The position numbers and the translations under genes were made by a program. Below, piece by piece: positions 25,017 to 35,080 of a stretch of DNA of 64,000 nucleotides (its first letter is position 1; every line of letters starts with the position of its first letter). Origin of the DNA: Fructilactobacillus ixorae (lineage in GTDB: Bacteria > Bacillota > Bacilli > Lactobacillales > Lactobacillaceae); NCBI RefSeq assembly GCF_024029915.1, contig NZ_CP097478.1, positions 310,001-374,000 of the forward strand, given 5' to 3'. The notes under the pieces are model-generated. The model saw only the letters and a list, made by a program, of their open reading frames with translations, had not been told where the DNA came from and searched no databases.

Positions 25017-25703
25017 TTAGCGGACGTTAATGACCTCCGGACCTTGTTCGTGTTGCACAATAATGGTGTTGACCATGTCCAAGAAGAGGCCGTGTTCAAT
25101 GATCCCAACCAGGGGATTTAGTTGGTTAGCTAACCGAATGGGGTCGGTGAGGGGATCTAGATATAAATCAATAATATAGTTGTTAGAATCAGTGGTTACA
25201 AATTCACCCGCCGGATTTTTGCGGAGGCGGGGCTGAAGCTCCATCTGTGCTAAGCGTCGTTCGAGTTGCTTACTGCCGTAGGGAATGACCTCGACGGGCA
25301 CCGGATAGTTAAAGGCCGGGACCATTTTGCTTTCGTCAACGATCCACATGTTTTTGGTTGAGTTGGTGGCAACAATCTTTTCCATTAAATGGGAAGCGCC
25401 CCCACCCTTAATCCCTTGGTACTGGGCGTCAATTTGATCTGCGCCGTCAATCGTGAGGTCGATGTGATCAACTTCATCAACGGTTTTTAACGGAATTCCT
25501 AGTTGTGCCGCGTGTTTACGGGTGGCGTAGGAAGTTGGTACGCCAATAATGTTTAACCCGGTTTGAACTCGTTTACCAAGGGCTTCGACCATGTACCACA
25601 TGGTGGAGCCGCTTCCGATGCCGATGACCATTCCATCTTCAATGTATTGGACCGCTTCTTGGCCAACTTGTGCTTTTTGGTGTTTAATTGCTTCGCTATC
25701 CAT
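25017..25703 (-). CDS. rpiA: ribose-5-phosphate isomerase A
   Basis: Interconverts ribose-5-phosphate and ribulose-5-phosphate in the pentose phosphate route. 228 residues with the N-terminal [16 protein letters not shown] phosphate loop, the TIDGADQID catalytic segment and [20 protein letters not shown] precedes the start. Read divergently from the dUTPase-like gene and upstream of pepC. Confidence 0.96.
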   Translation of the reverse strand: MDSEAIKHQKAQVGQEAVQYIEDGMVIGIGSGSTMWYMVEALGKRVQTGLNIIGVPTSYATRKHAAQLGIPLKTVDEVDHIDLTIDGADQIDAQYQGIKGGGASHLMEKIVATNSTKNMWIVDESKMVPAFNYPVPVEVIPYGSKQLERRLAQMELQPRLRKNPAGEFVTTDSNNYIIDLYLDPLTDPIRLANQLNPLVGIIEHGLFLDMVNTIIVQHEQGPEVINVR

Positions 25704-25848
25704 TGACTGTCCCCTTAATCAACCATATAATTTACAATTCAGTCTTTAATTTTCCATTGCTTTTTTACATTTGTCAAGTAATGTTGAAATGCGCTAAAGA
25801 CTGTTAGAATGGTAGTATCCAATTATGAAAAGGTGAGGAGTTTTGTCA

Positions 25849-26385
25849 ATGAAACGAGGGTTTGAAGTTATCACCAGCGCAGCCCAAGCCGGCTTAAAAT
25901 TACCGCAACGCGCTACCAAGCAAGCGGCCGGGTATGACCTGGCTAGTTCCCAAACGGTCGTGTTACCGTCCGTGTGGAAATTGGGGTTATTGCGGGCGCT
26001 CAAGCTGATTCGAAAGGGACGACAGCTAACCACGGCGGAGCGTGCGGCAGCAAGCACGGACCTACAGCCTTACCTGGTTCCGACTGGAATAAAGGCGTAT
26101 ATGCAACCAAACGAAGTGCTAATCATTGCCAACCGGTCCAGTAATCCGTTGAAACGGAACCTGATTCTTCCAAACGGAATTGGAGTGATTGATGCGGACT
26201 ACTATAATAATGCTAACAACGAAGGTGAAATCTTCGTGCAACTAATCAACTGGGGGATTTGCGACCGAACGATTCACAAGGGCGATCGGATTGCCCAGGG
26301 AATTTTCATGCCCTACTTACTGGCTGACCAGGAGGCCACACCAACGGCCACGAGAACCGGGGGCTTTGGTTCGTCGGGGTATTAG
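25849..26385 (+). CDS. dut: dUTPase-family protein with an inserted segment
   Basis: Probable dUTP pyrophosphatase, removing dUTP and giving dUMP for thymidylate. 178 residues. Family motifs are recognisable in order: AAGYDLAS (motif 1), [11 protein letters not shown] (motif 2), [11 protein letters not shown] (motif 3), GDRIAQGIF (motif 4) and [10 protein letters not shown] (motif 5). Between motifs 1 and 2 there is an extra basic segment of about 30 residues absent from minimal dUTPases. The start is ATG 25849, 8 bases after GAGGAG; the TTG at 25843 is too close to the SD. radA follows in 14 bases. Confidence 0.87.
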   Translation: MKRGFEVITSAAQAGLKLPQRATKQAAGYDLASSQTVVLPSVWKLGLLRALKLIRKGRQLTTAERAAASTDLQPYLVPTGIKAYMQPNEVLIIANRSSNPLKRNLILPNGIGVIDADYYNNANNEGEIFVQLINWGICDRTIHKGDRIAQGIFMPYLLADQEATPTATRTGGFGSSGY

Positions 26386-26399
26386 AAAGGAAACAAGTT

Positions 26400-27782
26400 A
26401 TGAGTAAAACCATCACTCAATTTGTGTGTGCAAACTGTGGTTACATTTCTCCTAGTTACTTAGGTCGTTGTCCTAACTGTGGGGAGTGGAATACGTTTAC
26501 AGAAGAAACAAAGTCCAAATCCGACTCGACTAGTGGAGCAAAGACGCGGGTTTCTCTGCACGGCAACCGGGTGACTCCACAACTGATCACCGAGGTGGAT
26601 GCCCAGGATGCGCCTCGCTATCAGATTCAATCCGCAGAACTAAACCGGGTCCTTGGGGGTGGAATCGTGCCCGGCTCCCTTGTCTTAATTGGGGGCGATC
26701 CCGGCATTGGAAAGTCGACCTTACTCCTGCAAGTGTCTGGCCAGTTAGCAATGCTGGGAAAACGGGTGTTGTACGTGACTGGGGAAGAAAGTGCGGACCA
26801 GGTGAAAATGCGGTCCGATCGCTTGCATATCACCACGAACGAGCGGGTGTATGTCTTTCCAGAAACCGACATGACGGCGGTCCGGGATGCCATTGCTGAT
26901 TTAAAGCCAGACGTTGTCATCGTGGATTCGGTCCAAACCATGCAGGAGGGCGACGTTGACTCGGCGATTGGGTCGGTCTCACAGGTTCGGGGGGTCACCA
27001 CTGACTTGATGGGGATTGCGAAGACCAATAACATCACCGTCTTTATCGTGGGGCACGTCACCAAGGGGGGCGCGCTTGCGGGGCCGAAAACCTTGGAACA
27101 CATGGTGGACACGGTGCTGTATTTTGAGGGCGATAAGCACCATTCCTACCGTCTGTTACGGGCGGTTAAGAACCGGTTTGGATCGACTAACGAACTCGGG
27201 ATTTTTGAAATGGCCGATCAGGGACTGCAGGAGGTTCAAAATCCCTCAGAAATTTTTCTGGAGGAACGCTTGCAAAATGCGACCGGTTCGGCCATTGTGG
27301 TGGCTATGGAAGGAACCCGGCCCATTTTGGTTGAACTCCAGGCCCTCATCACGCCGTCGGTCTTTGGAAATGCCCAACGGACGGCGACGGGCGTGGATCG
27401 CAACCGGGTGTCGTTGATCATGGCCGTGTTAGAAAAACGGGCCGGGTTACTACTCCAAAATCAGGATGCCTACGTTAAGGCCGCGGGTGGCGTGAAGTTA
27501 AATGAACCCGCGCTTGACCTAGCCATGGCCGTCAGCATTGCTTCCAGTTATGAAAATATCAGTACGAACCCACGTGAGTGTTACGTCGGTGAACTGGGGT
27601 TGACCGGAGAAGTTCGCCGGGTTGACCGGATCGAACAACGGATTCGAGAAGCCGCCAAACTGGGTTTTGTTCGGATTTTGGTGCCGAAGCATAGCTTGGA
27701 AGGACTCACCGTGCCGATCGGAATTGAAGTGGTCGGCGTTACCACCCTCAAAGAGGCGTTACAGCTCGCGCTTCCCAAGTAA
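26400..27782 (+). CDS. radA: DNA repair protein RadA (Sms)
   Basis: ATPase that helps branch migration in homologous recombination. 460 residues: N-terminal C4 zinc finger (C10, C13, C24, C27), RecA-like core with Walker [10 protein letters not shown] near 100, the RadA-specific KNRFG motif near 258, and a C-terminal Lon-protease-like domain. SD GAAAGGAA precedes the ATG. Often next to gltX in Firmicutes, as here. Confidence 0.96.
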   Translation: MSKTITQFVCANCGYISPSYLGRCPNCGEWNTFTEETKSKSDSTSGAKTRVSLHGNRVTPQLITEVDAQDAPRYQIQSAELNRVLGGGIVPGSLVLIGGDPGIGKSTLLLQVSGQLAMLGKRVLYVTGEESADQVKMRSDRLHITTNERVYVFPETDMTAVRDAIADLKPDVVIVDSVQTMQEGDVDSAIGSVSQVRGVTTDLMGIAKTNNITVFIVGHVTKGGALAGPKTLEHMVDTVLYFEGDKHHSYRLLRAVKNRFGSTNELGIFEMADQGLQEVQNPSEIFLEERLQNATGSAIVVAMEGTRPILVELQALITPSVFGNAQRTATGVDRNRVSLIMAVLEKRAGLLLQNQDAYVKAAGGVKLNEPALDLAMAVSIASSYENISTNPRECYVGELGLTGEVRRVDRIEQRIREAAKLGFVRILVPKHSLEGLTVPIGIEVVGVTTLKEALQLALPK

Positions 27783-27863
27783 CCGGGGTGAGCGTGGGTT
27801 TATTTTTGACGCCATAAATTGTAAACTATGGATAAAACTATATATAGAAAAGAGAGAATAACA

Positions 27864-29357
27864 TTGGCTAACGATAAGATTCGGGTTCGCTACGCACCAA
27901 GCCCAACGGGGCACTTACACATTGGAAACGCACGAACTGCAATTTTCAACTATTTATTTGCTCGGCATTATAAAGGTAAATTCATCATTCGAATTGAAGA
28001 TACCGATACGAAACGAAACGTGCAAGACGGCGAGAAAAGCCAGTTAGAGAACTTAAAGTGGCTCGGAATTGACTGGGATGAAGGTCCAGATTTAGGGGGC
28101 GACTATGGTCCCTACCGCCAATCAGAACGAAAGGCAACCTACGATCCGTTAATTCAGCAATTGTTGGATGAAGGCAAAGCCTACTATTCCTACAAAACAG
28201 AGGAAGAACTCGAAGCAGAACGGGAAGAACAGCGGGCACGGGGGGTAATGCCTCACTATGAATATGAATACGCGGGGATGACGCCAAAAGAACGGCAAGC
28301 AGCGATGGACGCAGCCGAAGCCAAGGGCTTAAAACCGGTGATTCGGTTCCGGGTTCCGAAACACCAAACCTACGAATGGGATGACATGGTGAAGGGGCAC
28401 GTTTCCTTTGACTCAGATACCATCGGGGGCGACTTTGTTATCGTAAAACGGGACGGAATGCCGACCTATAACTTTGCGGTTGTGGCTGATGATCACAACA
28501 TGGCCATTAGTCACATTTTCCGTGGTGATGACCACGTTGCTAACACCCCCAAACAACTAATGATTTACGAAGCCTTCGGTTGGGAGGCACCCAAGTTCGG
28601 TCACATGAGCTTGATTATTAGTGCCGACACGGGCAAAAAACTCAGTAAGCGGGACGAAACGGTGCTGCAGTTCATTGAACAGTACCGGAACCTGGGGTAC
28701 CTTCCGGAGGCCCTGTTCAACTTTATCGTGCTCCTTGGTTGGTCGCCGGTCGGAGAAGACGAGATTTATTCTGAAAAGCAGTTCATCAAGATGTACGATG
28801 AAAAGCGGTTGAGTAAGTCACCCGCCACCTTTGATAACAAAAAGTTGGAATGGATTAATAACCGCTACGTGAAGGACAGTGACGAAGACGTTGTGGTTGA
28901 TTTGGCCCTCCAACAACTGATTAAGGCCGGGAACCTGCCAGATAATCCGGACGCCAAAACGATTGAATGGGCGCGGAAGTTGATTGACGTGTATCGGCGG
29001 CAAATGAGCTACATGGCCCAGATTAATGAGATGGCCGCGGTTTTCTTTACGGAACCAGACCAGGTCGACGGCGAAGCGCTTGCCGAGTTAAACAATGACA
29101 CTGCTCCGGTGGTTCTACGCGAATTTGCGGCGAAGTTACGGGACCTACCCCTCTTTGACAAGGTTGCTATTTTGCGGACCATCAAGGAAGTGCAAAAGGA
29201 AACGGGGATTAAGGGGCGGAAACTCTGGATGCCGATTCGCATTGCCGTTACCCACGAGATGGAAGGACCAGAACTACCCGAATCAATCGAATTGATTGGC
29301 CGCACCAAAGCCCTGCAACATGTGGACCAAACCCTGACCCAACTCGATGCAAACTAA
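27864..29357 (+). CDS. gltX: glutamyl-tRNA synthetase
   Basis: Class I synthetase, 497 residues, with HIGN at about 19-22 and KLSKR near 258. In lactobacilli the enzyme usually also mischarges tRNA-Gln for GatCAB, which is an inference here. I chose the TTG at 27864 because it gives the family N-terminus ([15 protein letters not shown]) and follows AGAGAGA. The in-frame ATG at 27828 adds twelve residues with no family match and has no good SD. Confidence 0.95.
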   Translation: MANDKIRVRYAPSPTGHLHIGNARTAIFNYLFARHYKGKFIIRIEDTDTKRNVQDGEKSQLENLKWLGIDWDEGPDLGGDYGPYRQSERKATYDPLIQQLLDEGKAYYSYKTEEELEAEREEQRARGVMPHYEYEYAGMTPKERQAAMDAAEAKGLKPVIRFRVPKHQTYEWDDMVKGHVSFDSDTIGGDFVIVKRDGMPTYNFAVVADDHNMAISHIFRGDDHVANTPKQLMIYEAFGWEAPKFGHMSLIISADTGKKLSKRDETVLQFIEQYRNLGYLPEALFNFIVLLGWSPVGEDEIYSEKQFIKMYDEKRLSKSPATFDNKKLEWINNRYVKDSDEDVVVDLALQQLIKAGNLPDNPDAKTIEWARKLIDVYRRQMSYMAQINEMAAVFFTEPDQVDGEALAELNNDTAPVVLREFAAKLRDLPLFDKVAILRTIKEVQKETGIKGRKLWMPIRIAVTHEMEGPELPESIELIGRTKALQHVDQTLTQLDAN

Positions 29358-29375
29358 AATATTTTTTCTCCAATT

Positions 29376-29399
29376 GGTCTAGTTCACGCTAGGCCTTTT
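29376..29399 (+). terminator. terminator between gltX and cysS
   Basis: GGTCTAG and CTAGGCC pair with one G-U, followed by TTTTG. Short T-run, so moderate confidence. Confidence 0.6.
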
Positions 29400-29465
29400 G
29401 TTGTGTCAGCAGAACGGATGATTATGGTATGATTGAGACTAAACAAACGAAAAGGGGTCTCCACG

Positions 29466-30878
29466 ATGAAATTACAAGTCTACAATTCACTGCATAACCA
29501 GCTCGAAACTTTTACCCCCTTAGAACCGGGAAAAGTGAAGATGTATGTCTGTGGACCGACCGTTTACAACTATATCCACATTGGAAATGCGCGGAGTGTG
29601 GTCGCATTTGATACCATTCGGCGTTATTTAGAATACCTAGGGTACGAGGTGACCTATGTGTCCAACTTTACGGACGTGGATGACAAGCTGATTAAAGCGG
29701 CTCAGGCCGAGCACGTAACGGTTTTGGAACTAGCCGATCGCTACATTCAAGCGTACTACGAAGACACGCAGGCTTTAAACGTGCAACCAGCAACGGTGCA
29801 CCCCCGCGCGACGGATAATATCGCGGAGATCATTGCATTTGTCCAGGATTTAATTGAAAAGGGGGATGCCTATCAAGTCGAGGGGGACGTTTACTACCGA
29901 GCTCGTCGGTTTGCTAGTTACGGGGAACTCGGACATGAGGATCTTGATACCCTAGAACACGGCGCAAGTGAACACGTGGCGAGTGCCGAACTGGCCAAAA
30001 AGGAGGACCCGATTGACTTTGCCCTCTGGAAAGCGGCTAAGCCCGGAGAAATTGCGTGGGACTCACCGTGGGGAGCAGGCCGGCCTGGTTGGCACATTGA
30101 GTGTTCCGTGATGGCCACCAAGTATCTCGGCAACACGATTGACATTCATGGCGGAGGCATCGACCTCGAATTTCCTCACCACGAAAACGAACGGGCCCAA
30201 AGTGAGGCCAAAACGGGTCAAACCTTTGTTAGGTATTGGTTGCATAACGGCTTTGTGACCGTGGGAGCAGCGGATGAAAAAATGAGTAAGTCGCAGGGAA
30301 ACTTTGTGACCGTGCATGAGTTATTGAAAACCGTTGATCCACAAGTCCTCCGGTTATTAATGGCAACCACGCAGTACCGGCGGCCCATCCGGTTTAGTGA
30401 AGCGGGGCTTGCTGAAGCTCAGACCAATCTGAAAAAGCTCCAAACCGCTTACCAAAACCTAAGTTATCGGTTACAAGATGCAGAACCCGGGAGTGATTTT
30501 AAGCTGGAACAAGAGGTCCGGCAGGTGCAAGCGGACTTTCAAGATGCGATGAACTCAGATTTCAACGTTCAAAATGGGATTGCCAGTGTGTATGAGCTTG
30601 CGAAGTTGAGCAACGTGTATGCCCAACGACCGGTCGTCTTTCAAGCCACGTTAACCCTAATGCAGCAACGGCTAGCGGGGTTAGCTGCCATTTTTGGGAT
30701 TAAGCTCGCCACTGAAGAACTGGCCGATGCGGACGTGGAAGCGCTGATTGCGGAACGGGAACAAGCCCGAGCTGATAAGGATTTTGCCCGCAGTGATGCC
30801 ATTAGAGACCAGCTCCGCGAACAGGGGATTGTGTTAGAAGATACTCCCCAGGGAACGCGGTTTAGAAGGGAAAGTTAG
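29466..30878 (+). CDS. cysS: cysteinyl-tRNA synthetase
   Basis: Class I synthetase, 470 residues. It has the zinc ligand C29 (YVCGPTVYN), HIGN at 38-41, a second cysteine in HIECSVM, HHENE, and KMSKS near 272. The ATG at 29466 follows AAGGGG by 8 bases; an upstream in-frame start lacks support. It opens the conserved cysS-mrnC-rlmB-yacP run. Confidence 0.96.
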   Translation: MKLQVYNSLHNQLETFTPLEPGKVKMYVCGPTVYNYIHIGNARSVVAFDTIRRYLEYLGYEVTYVSNFTDVDDKLIKAAQAEHVTVLELADRYIQAYYEDTQALNVQPATVHPRATDNIAEIIAFVQDLIEKGDAYQVEGDVYYRARRFASYGELGHEDLDTLEHGASEHVASAELAKKEDPIDFALWKAAKPGEIAWDSPWGAGRPGWHIECSVMATKYLGNTIDIHGGGIDLEFPHHENERAQSEAKTGQTFVRYWLHNGFVTVGAADEKMSKSQGNFVTVHELLKTVDPQVLRLLMATTQYRRPIRFSEAGLAEAQTNLKKLQTAYQNLSYRLQDAEPGSDFKLEQEVRQVQADFQDAMNSDFNVQNGIASVYELAKLSNVYAQRPVVFQATLTLMQQRLAGLAAIFGIKLATEELADADVEALIAEREQARADKDFARSDAIRDQLREQGIVLEDTPQGTRFRRES

Positions 30879-30883
30879 AATTA

Positions 30884-31309
30884 ATGAAGGATGCGGAACA
30901 CAACGTGGACGTGCGCCAGTTAAACGGAATTACATTAGCCTACATGGGAGATGCCATCTACGAAGTTGGCATTCGACGGCACTTGATTGAAGCGGGACTA
31001 ACTAAGCCTAACCGGTTACAACACCGGGCAACTCGGTACGTTTCTGCCAAGGCGCAAGCGGGGTTAATTGCGTTAATGGAAGCTGAAGACTGCTTAACTA
31101 GTGAAGAATGGGATTTTTATAAGCGTGGTAGAAACGCCAAGAGTTATACCCATGCTAAAAACACCAGCGTGATTACCTACCGGGTGTCCACGGGGTTTGA
31201 AGCCCTCTTTGGGTTTTTGGCTTTAACCGAACAAACAGCGCGAATTACTGAGCTAACCCAGTGGTGTATTACACAAGTTGAGGCGGGGAGAGTACGATAT
31301 GCCAAGTAA
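30884..31309 (+). CDS. mrnC: mini-ribonuclease III
   Basis: Double-strand RNase of 141 residues that in Bacillus matures 23S rRNA ends. It has the RNase III catalytic core ([17 protein letters not shown] near 18-34) but no dsRNA-binding domain, which defines the Mini-III group. It starts 6 bases after cysS and overlaps rlmB by 11 bases. Confidence 0.94.
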   Translation: MKDAEHNVDVRQLNGITLAYMGDAIYEVGIRRHLIEAGLTKPNRLQHRATRYVSAKAQAGLIALMEAEDCLTSEEWDFYKRGRNAKSYTHAKNTSVITYRVSTGFEALFGFLALTEQTARITELTQWCITQVEAGRVRYAK

Positions 31310-32060
31310 GCAAACAAGTGATTTTATTATTGGACGCCATCCAGCCGTGGCGGCCCTGCGGAATCCAGCCCAAACGATTAACAAGGTTTTTTTACAGACG
31401 GGAATTAACCGTAACGATCAGACGATCCAAACCATCGTGCGGCTAGCGAAGGGGCGCCAGTTGGTACTGGCAAATGCCCCAAAGGCCAAGTTGGATTTAA
31501 TGGCAGAGCATCAGAATCACCAGGGGGTCGTGGTGGCGTGTGCGGCCTTTCAGTACGCTAGTATTGATGATTTGTTTGCCAATGCCGACCAACATGAGGA
31601 ACCACCGTTTTTAGTGATGCTCGATAACGTAGCTGATCCGCATAACTTGGGGTCGATTTTACGAACCGCGGATGCTGCCGGCGTCCACGGGGTCATCATC
31701 CCCAAACGACGCTCGGTCGGTTTAACGGCTACGGTGGCGAAAACTGCGGCCGGGGCAATGGAGCGGGTGCCCGTCGCCCGGGTCACGAACCTGGTTAACA
31801 CGGTTCGGGAATTAAAGGACCGCGGGATGTGGGTGTTTGGCACTGAGATGCACGGCACCGATTACCGGCGTTGGGATGCCCGGGGACCCGTGACCCTTGT
31901 CATCGGAAGTGAAGGCAAGGGGATTGCGCCGTTGTTAAAGCAGAATATGGATGAGTTACTAACCATCCCGATGATTGGAGAAATTCAAAGCTTAAATGCC
32001 TCTGTAGCGGCAGGGTTGTTAATGTATCAAGGATTTAACTCGCGCCATCCGCTTCAATAA
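31299..32060 (+). CDS. rlmB: 23S rRNA (guanosine-2'-O-)-methyltransferase RlmB
   Basis: SPOUT-class (TrmH/SpoU) methyltransferase of 253 residues, probably modifying G2251 of 23S rRNA. There is an N-terminal L30-like substrate domain, then [21 protein letters not shown], the VIGSEGKGI loop and the C-terminal knot [16 protein letters not shown]. The ATG at 31299 follows GCGGGGAG by 8 bases. Confidence 0.94.
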   Translation: MPSKQTSDFIIGRHPAVAALRNPAQTINKVFLQTGINRNDQTIQTIVRLAKGRQLVLANAPKAKLDLMAEHQNHQGVVVACAAFQYASIDDLFANADQHEEPPFLVMLDNVADPHNLGSILRTADAAGVHGVIIPKRRSVGLTATVAKTAAGAMERVPVARVTNLVNTVRELKDRGMWVFGTEMHGTDYRRWDARGPVTLVIGSEGKGIAPLLKQNMDELLTIPMIGEIQSLNASVAAGLLMYQGFNSRHPLQ

Positions 32061-32083
32061 TGGCGCTGGCCGGGGAGAAAAAG

Positions 32084-32608
32084 ATGAAAAAAGAACTGCT
32101 GATTGTGGATGGTTACAACGTGATTGGCGACTGGCCCGAATTAAATCAGCTCCAACGCAAGGATCAGTTGGCCGAAGCGCGGGATCAACTGCTATGGGAT
32201 CTTTCTGAGTACCAAAAGTACAGTGGTAAAGAAGTGATCGTGGTGTTTGATGCCATGTACGTGCCGGGGAACGCCCGGACGGTCCAGGTCCGCAACGTTC
32301 AGGTCGTTTGGACCAGTAAAAACGAGACGGCGGATTCGTACATTGAAGCCCTGGCAACGCGGGAACAATCGTTGTTTACCCAGGTTGAAGTGGCGACTAG
32401 TGATCATGCGGAGCAGTGGACGATTTTTAGTGCCGGTGCGTTACGAATTTCGGCCCGAGAACTACTCCGTGAGGTTCGCCGGTCAAAAGTTGAAATCAAA
32501 CAGGAAACCAAAACTTATCACGATCAGGCCCTGGGGAATCGGATCAACTTTAATGAAACTGAGGCCCAAAAATTACGGGATTTATATCGACGCTTAAATC
32601 AGGATTAG
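32084..32608 (+). CDS. yacP: NYN-domain RNase YacP (Rae1 family)
   Basis: PIN-like endoribonuclease of 174 residues with the acidic active-site pattern LIVDGYNVIGDW at the N-terminus and ATSDHAEQ later. The Bacillus homologue Rae1 cleaves mRNA on the ribosome. The ATG at 32084 follows GGGGAG by 7 bases; an upstream ATG at 32060 overlaps the rlmB stop but has no good SD. The stop codon lies inside the terminator stem. Confidence 0.9.
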   Translation: MKKELLIVDGYNVIGDWPELNQLQRKDQLAEARDQLLWDLSEYQKYSGKEVIVVFDAMYVPGNARTVQVRNVQVVWTSKNETADSYIEALATREQSLFTQVEVATSDHAEQWTIFSAGALRISARELLREVRRSKVEIKQETKTYHDQALGNRINFNETEAQKLRDLYRRLNQD

Positions 32609-32637
32609 TGGTTTTTCACTAATCCTGATTTATTTTT
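32596..32637 (+). terminator. terminator overlapping the yacP stop
   Basis: AAATCAGGATTAGTG and CACTAATCCTGATTT form a perfect 15-base stem around GTTTTT, followed by TATTTTT. The left arm contains the last codons and the TAG of yacP. Confidence 0.92.
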
Positions 32638-32768
32638 CACTAAAAAATGAGTGGCTTTTCACTACCCAGAGATTGGTCTAGGCGGATGGCCGTGGCTTGG
32701 AACAATCGTTCGCTTGTCGGGTGGAGTTTGCTTTTGTAATTTAAGAGCAACCCAAAACAAGGAGTGCG

Positions 32769-33350
32769 ATGAGAATGGGATCTAAGTTAAGTTATCAGTT
32801 TGATAGTGCAACGTTACAAGCAGCTAAAACGAATGAGGAACACTTTGTCCGGTTATTTCACCAGTTTGCCCCGGTTTACCTAAAGTTGTGGCATGATTTT
32901 TACCTCCGGGATATGGATTTAAATGATTGGAGTCAAGAAGCCGCGTTGGTGTTCATTAGGACCCTGCACCGGTATGACCTCACCAAACGAGTGACCTTTG
33001 GCTCCTTTTATAAAACCAACTTGCGCAATCATTTGTTTGATTTGTTACGCAAAAAGAATGCGCAAAAACGAATTCCAGAGCGCTTGCAAGCCTCGTTTAG
33101 CGCGTGTCCCGATTACTATGCCGAGACCATTCAAGACGAAGCGGTGCCGAATCCCCTAAAGTGTTGTGAACTGACGGAACGGTTGCAGCAGATGGGTGCA
33201 ACTTGTTCGGCATTTGAACGGCAAGTCTTAAGTGCTTCACTCCGTCAACAAACGGTTACCCAGATTGCTCGGCGCTTTAGTGTTGATGAACAACAGGTTC
33301 ATAATGCCCTCGTCCGGTGTAAACGGAAGTACCACCAACTGAAAAATTGA
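32769..33350 (+). CDS. sigH: SigH/ComX-like RNA polymerase sigma factor
   Basis: A 193-residue alternative sigma factor. Region 2 shows DMDLNDWSQEAALVFIRTLHRYD and FGSFYKTNLRNHLFDLLRKK; region 4 is a helix-turn-helix near the C-terminus (QTVTQIARRFSVDEQQVHNAL). Its position between yacP and rpmG-secE-nusG matches the Firmicute sigH locus; in lactobacilli the protein is linked to competence genes. The start may be ATG 32769 or 32775. The 125-base gap upstream, after the yacP terminator, contains no other gene. Confidence 0.88.
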   Translation: MRMGSKLSYQFDSATLQAAKTNEEHFVRLFHQFAPVYLKLWHDFYLRDMDLNDWSQEAALVFIRTLHRYDLTKRVTFGSFYKTNLRNHLFDLLRKKNAQKRIPERLQASFSACPDYYAETIQDEAVPNPLKCCELTERLQQMGATCSAFERQVLSASLRQQTVTQIARRFSVDEQQVHNALVRCKRKYHQLKN

Positions 33351-33400
33351 CGAAACCGCATTTTGGTGCTACAGTAGGGACTTGATGGGAGGAGTCGGTA

Positions 33401-33547
33401 ATGACCCAAACTCGAGTTGCGTTAGCATGCTCTGTGTGTGGCGCCCGCAACTACCAGGTGGCGGGGGGAAAGTTGTCACACCGTTTAAGCTTAAAGAAAT
33501 ATTGTCGGCATTGTGGAAAGCAAACCTTGCACCAAGTAACCCGCTAG
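33401..33547 (+). CDS. rpmG: 50S ribosomal protein L33
   Basis: A 48-residue gene embedded in another frame, starting MTQTRVALAC and ending HQVTR. It has two zinc CxxC pairs (CSVC near 10-13 and CRHC near 35-38), so it is the zinc-binding C+ paralogue. SD GGGAGGAG is about 7 bases upstream. Its TAG stop is directly joined to the SD of secE. Confidence 0.93.
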   Translation: MTQTRVALACSVCGARNYQVAGGKLSHRLSLKKYCRHCGKQTLHQVTR

Positions 33548-33558
33548 GAGAAGATTAC

Positions 33559-33738
33559 ATGAAGCGATTATGGAACTTTTTAAAGAGTGTTTTTGTTGAA
33601 TTAAAACTGATTACGTGGCCCAATGCCCACCAAACCCGGGTGGATACTACCACGGTAATTGGGACGACCCTGTTCTTTACCGTTTTTCTCGGTTTAATTG
33701 ACTGGGCGTTAGAAACCATTTTACTGAATGCTGGTTAA
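33559..33738 (+). CDS. secE: preprotein translocase subunit SecE
   Basis: A 59-residue single-span membrane protein that clamps SecY in the Sec channel. It has the conserved amphipathic ELKLITWPN segment and one hydrophobic helix (about 32-55). The ATG at 33559 follows AGGAG by 8 bases. It lies between rpmG and nusG, as in most Firmicutes. Confidence 0.94.
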   Translation: MKRLWNFLKSVFVELKLITWPNAHQTRVDTTTVIGTTLFFTVFLGLIDWALETILLNAG

Positions 33739-33777
33739 GCTGGCTTGACTGGTAAATATTTGGTATAGTTTAAGATG

Positions 33778-33806
33778 AAAAACTTCGTGGGTACGAGGTT
33801 TTTTTA
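33778..33806 (+). terminator. terminator between secE and nusG
   Basis: AAACTTCGT and ACGAGGTTT (one G-U) around GGGT with a seven-T run. nusG therefore probably has its own promoter nearby, but I could not assign one. Confidence 0.75.
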
Positions 33807-33879
33807 TTTTGCTGTCTTGCACCGCGGGACGCGCGCATTAGTCAGACTGTAGTAGGAATGAATTAAAGGAGAGATTACG

Positions 33880-34434
33880 ATGGTAGAATCGGTCGAAAAA
33901 CAGTGGTATGTATTGCACACATACTCCGGATACGAAAATAAAGTGAAGGAAAACTTGGAGTCACGGCGCGATTCCATGGGCATGCAGGATTACATTTTTG
34001 ACGTGGTGGTTCCCGAAACGGAGACCCACGAAGTGAAAAATGGGAAAGAAAAGGTCGTAATGGATAAAACGTTCCCCGGATACGTTTTGGTCCAAATGGT
34101 AATGACCGATCGGGCTTGGTACGTGGTTAGAAATACCCCTGGGGTAACTGGATTTATTGGGTCACACGGGCAGGGTTCCAAGCCCAATCCACTCTTACCA
34201 GAAGAAGTGGATCGGGTAATGGCGAGCCTCGGGATGCAAGCAACGGTGCAACCACTCGATAGCCAGGTTGGGGATACGGTGACGATTGTCGAAGGGGCCT
34301 TTAAGGGCTTATCTGGCAAGATCACGAGTATTGATAACGAAAAGGGCAAGTTGAAAGTTAACATTGACATGTTCGGACGAGAAACTAGTACCGAATTAGA
34401 CTTTCACCAGGTTAAACCCCTGACGCTGGAATAA
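33880..34434 (+). CDS. nusG: transcription termination/antitermination protein NusG
   Basis: RNA polymerase elongation factor that also links to the ribosome and Rho. 184 residues: N-terminal NGN domain (QWYVLHTYSGYENKVKENL) and C-terminal KOW domain (GDTVTIVEGAFKGLSGKI near 128-145). SD AAAGGAGAG precedes the ATG. Confidence 0.97.
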   Translation: MVESVEKQWYVLHTYSGYENKVKENLESRRDSMGMQDYIFDVVVPETETHEVKNGKEKVVMDKTFPGYVLVQMVMTDRAWYVVRNTPGVTGFIGSHGQGSKPNPLLPEEVDRVMASLGMQATVQPLDSQVGDTVTIVEGAFKGLSGKITSIDNEKGKLKVNIDMFGRETSTELDFHQVKPLTLE

Positions 34435-34439
34435 CCACC

Positions 34440-34468
34440 TTGTTAATCAATCGAGGGTATGTTAAACT
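34440..34468 (+). promoter_or_regulatory. rplKA promoter
   Basis: TTGTTA at 34440-34445 and TAAACT at 34463-34468 with a 17-base spacer. Transcription from here would give a leader of about 75 bases before rplK. Confidence 0.65.
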
Positions 34469-34494
34469 AATCTAGTGTATTTATGCATAATCAA

Positions 34495-34528
34495 CGTGGG
34501 AGAAGAATTCCATTCTTCAGTGACCACA
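34495..34528 (+). promoter_or_regulatory. candidate L1-binding RNA hairpin before rplK
   Basis: GTGG (34496-34499) pairs with CCAC (34524-34527). Inside is an asymmetric loop, GA against AGTGA, then GAAGAAT/ATTCTTC around TCC. This matches the L1 stalk of 23S rRNA (GTGGGAG on one side, GTGA...CCAC on the other). Known L1 proteins bind such mimics to repress their own mRNA; here that is inferred. Confidence 0.6.
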
Positions 34529-34552
34529 CACGGACTTAAGGAGGTATGTCTC

Positions 34553-34978
34553 GTGGCTAAAAAAGTAGCTGATATCGTCAAGTTACAAATTGCAGCGGGT
34601 AAAGCAACACCTGCTCCTCCAGTTGGACCTGCATTGGGTCAAGCTGGGGTAAACATCATGGAATTTACAAAGGATTTCAACGCTCGGACTGCTGATCAAG
34701 CAGGAATGTTGATTCCAGTTGTAATTACGGTGTACGAAGATCATTCATTTGAATTCGTTACTAAGACACCACCTGCCGCAGTGCTCTTAAAGAAAGCTGC
34801 TGGCGTGGAATCCGGTTCTGGTGAACCTAACACGAAGAAGGTTGCTAGCGTAACCAAGGATCAAGTGAAGGAAATTGCCGAAACCAAAATGCAAGATCTA
34901 AACGCTGCTGATGTTGATGCAGCAATGCGTATGATTGAAGGTACTGCACGTAGTATGGGCTTCACCGTTGAAGGCTAA
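34553..34978 (+). CDS. rplK: 50S ribosomal protein L11
   Basis: A 141-residue protein of the GTPase-associated centre. It starts with GTG at 34553 ([29 protein letters not shown]), 7 bases after AAGGAGG. The proline-rich hinge and C-terminal rRNA-binding domain (VESGSGEPN..., GTARSMG) are intact. First gene of rplK-rplA. Confidence 0.96.
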   Translation: MAKKVADIVKLQIAAGKATPAPPVGPALGQAGVNIMEFTKDFNARTADQAGMLIPVVITVYEDHSFEFVTKTPPAAVLLKKAAGVESGSGEPNTKKVASVTKDQVKEIAETKMQDLNAADVDAAMRMIEGTARSMGFTVEG

Positions 34979-35000
34979 GTACCACTATTACGTTGTTAGT

Positions 35001-35062
35001 CGCTACGTTATCAAAAGATAACGTGTGAGCGTGGGAGGAGATTCTTTCCGTCATCACCACAT
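35001..35062 (+). promoter_or_regulatory. hairpin plus second candidate L1-binding site before rplA
   Basis: ACGTTATC and GATAACGT (35005-35024) form a stable hairpin. Next, GTGG at 35031-35034 pairs with CCAC at 35057-35060, again with GTGGGAG on the 5' side. The inner stem is less regular than at rplK. It would give a second autoregulatory site specific to rplA. Confidence 0.5.
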
Positions 35063-35080
35063 TTGCAAGGAGGAAATGAC

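Noticed and set aside
26627..27112. Long antisense frame opposite radA
   Set aside because: Shadow of radA codon structure; Ser/Thr-rich with no SD or recognisable domain.
33382..33558. N-terminal extension of SecE
   Set aside because: This stretch encodes RpmG in another frame; SecE starts at 33559 with its own SD.
33745..33769. Promoter TTGACT...TATAGT before nusG
   Set aside because: The spacer is only 13 bases; at best an extended -10, so not listed.
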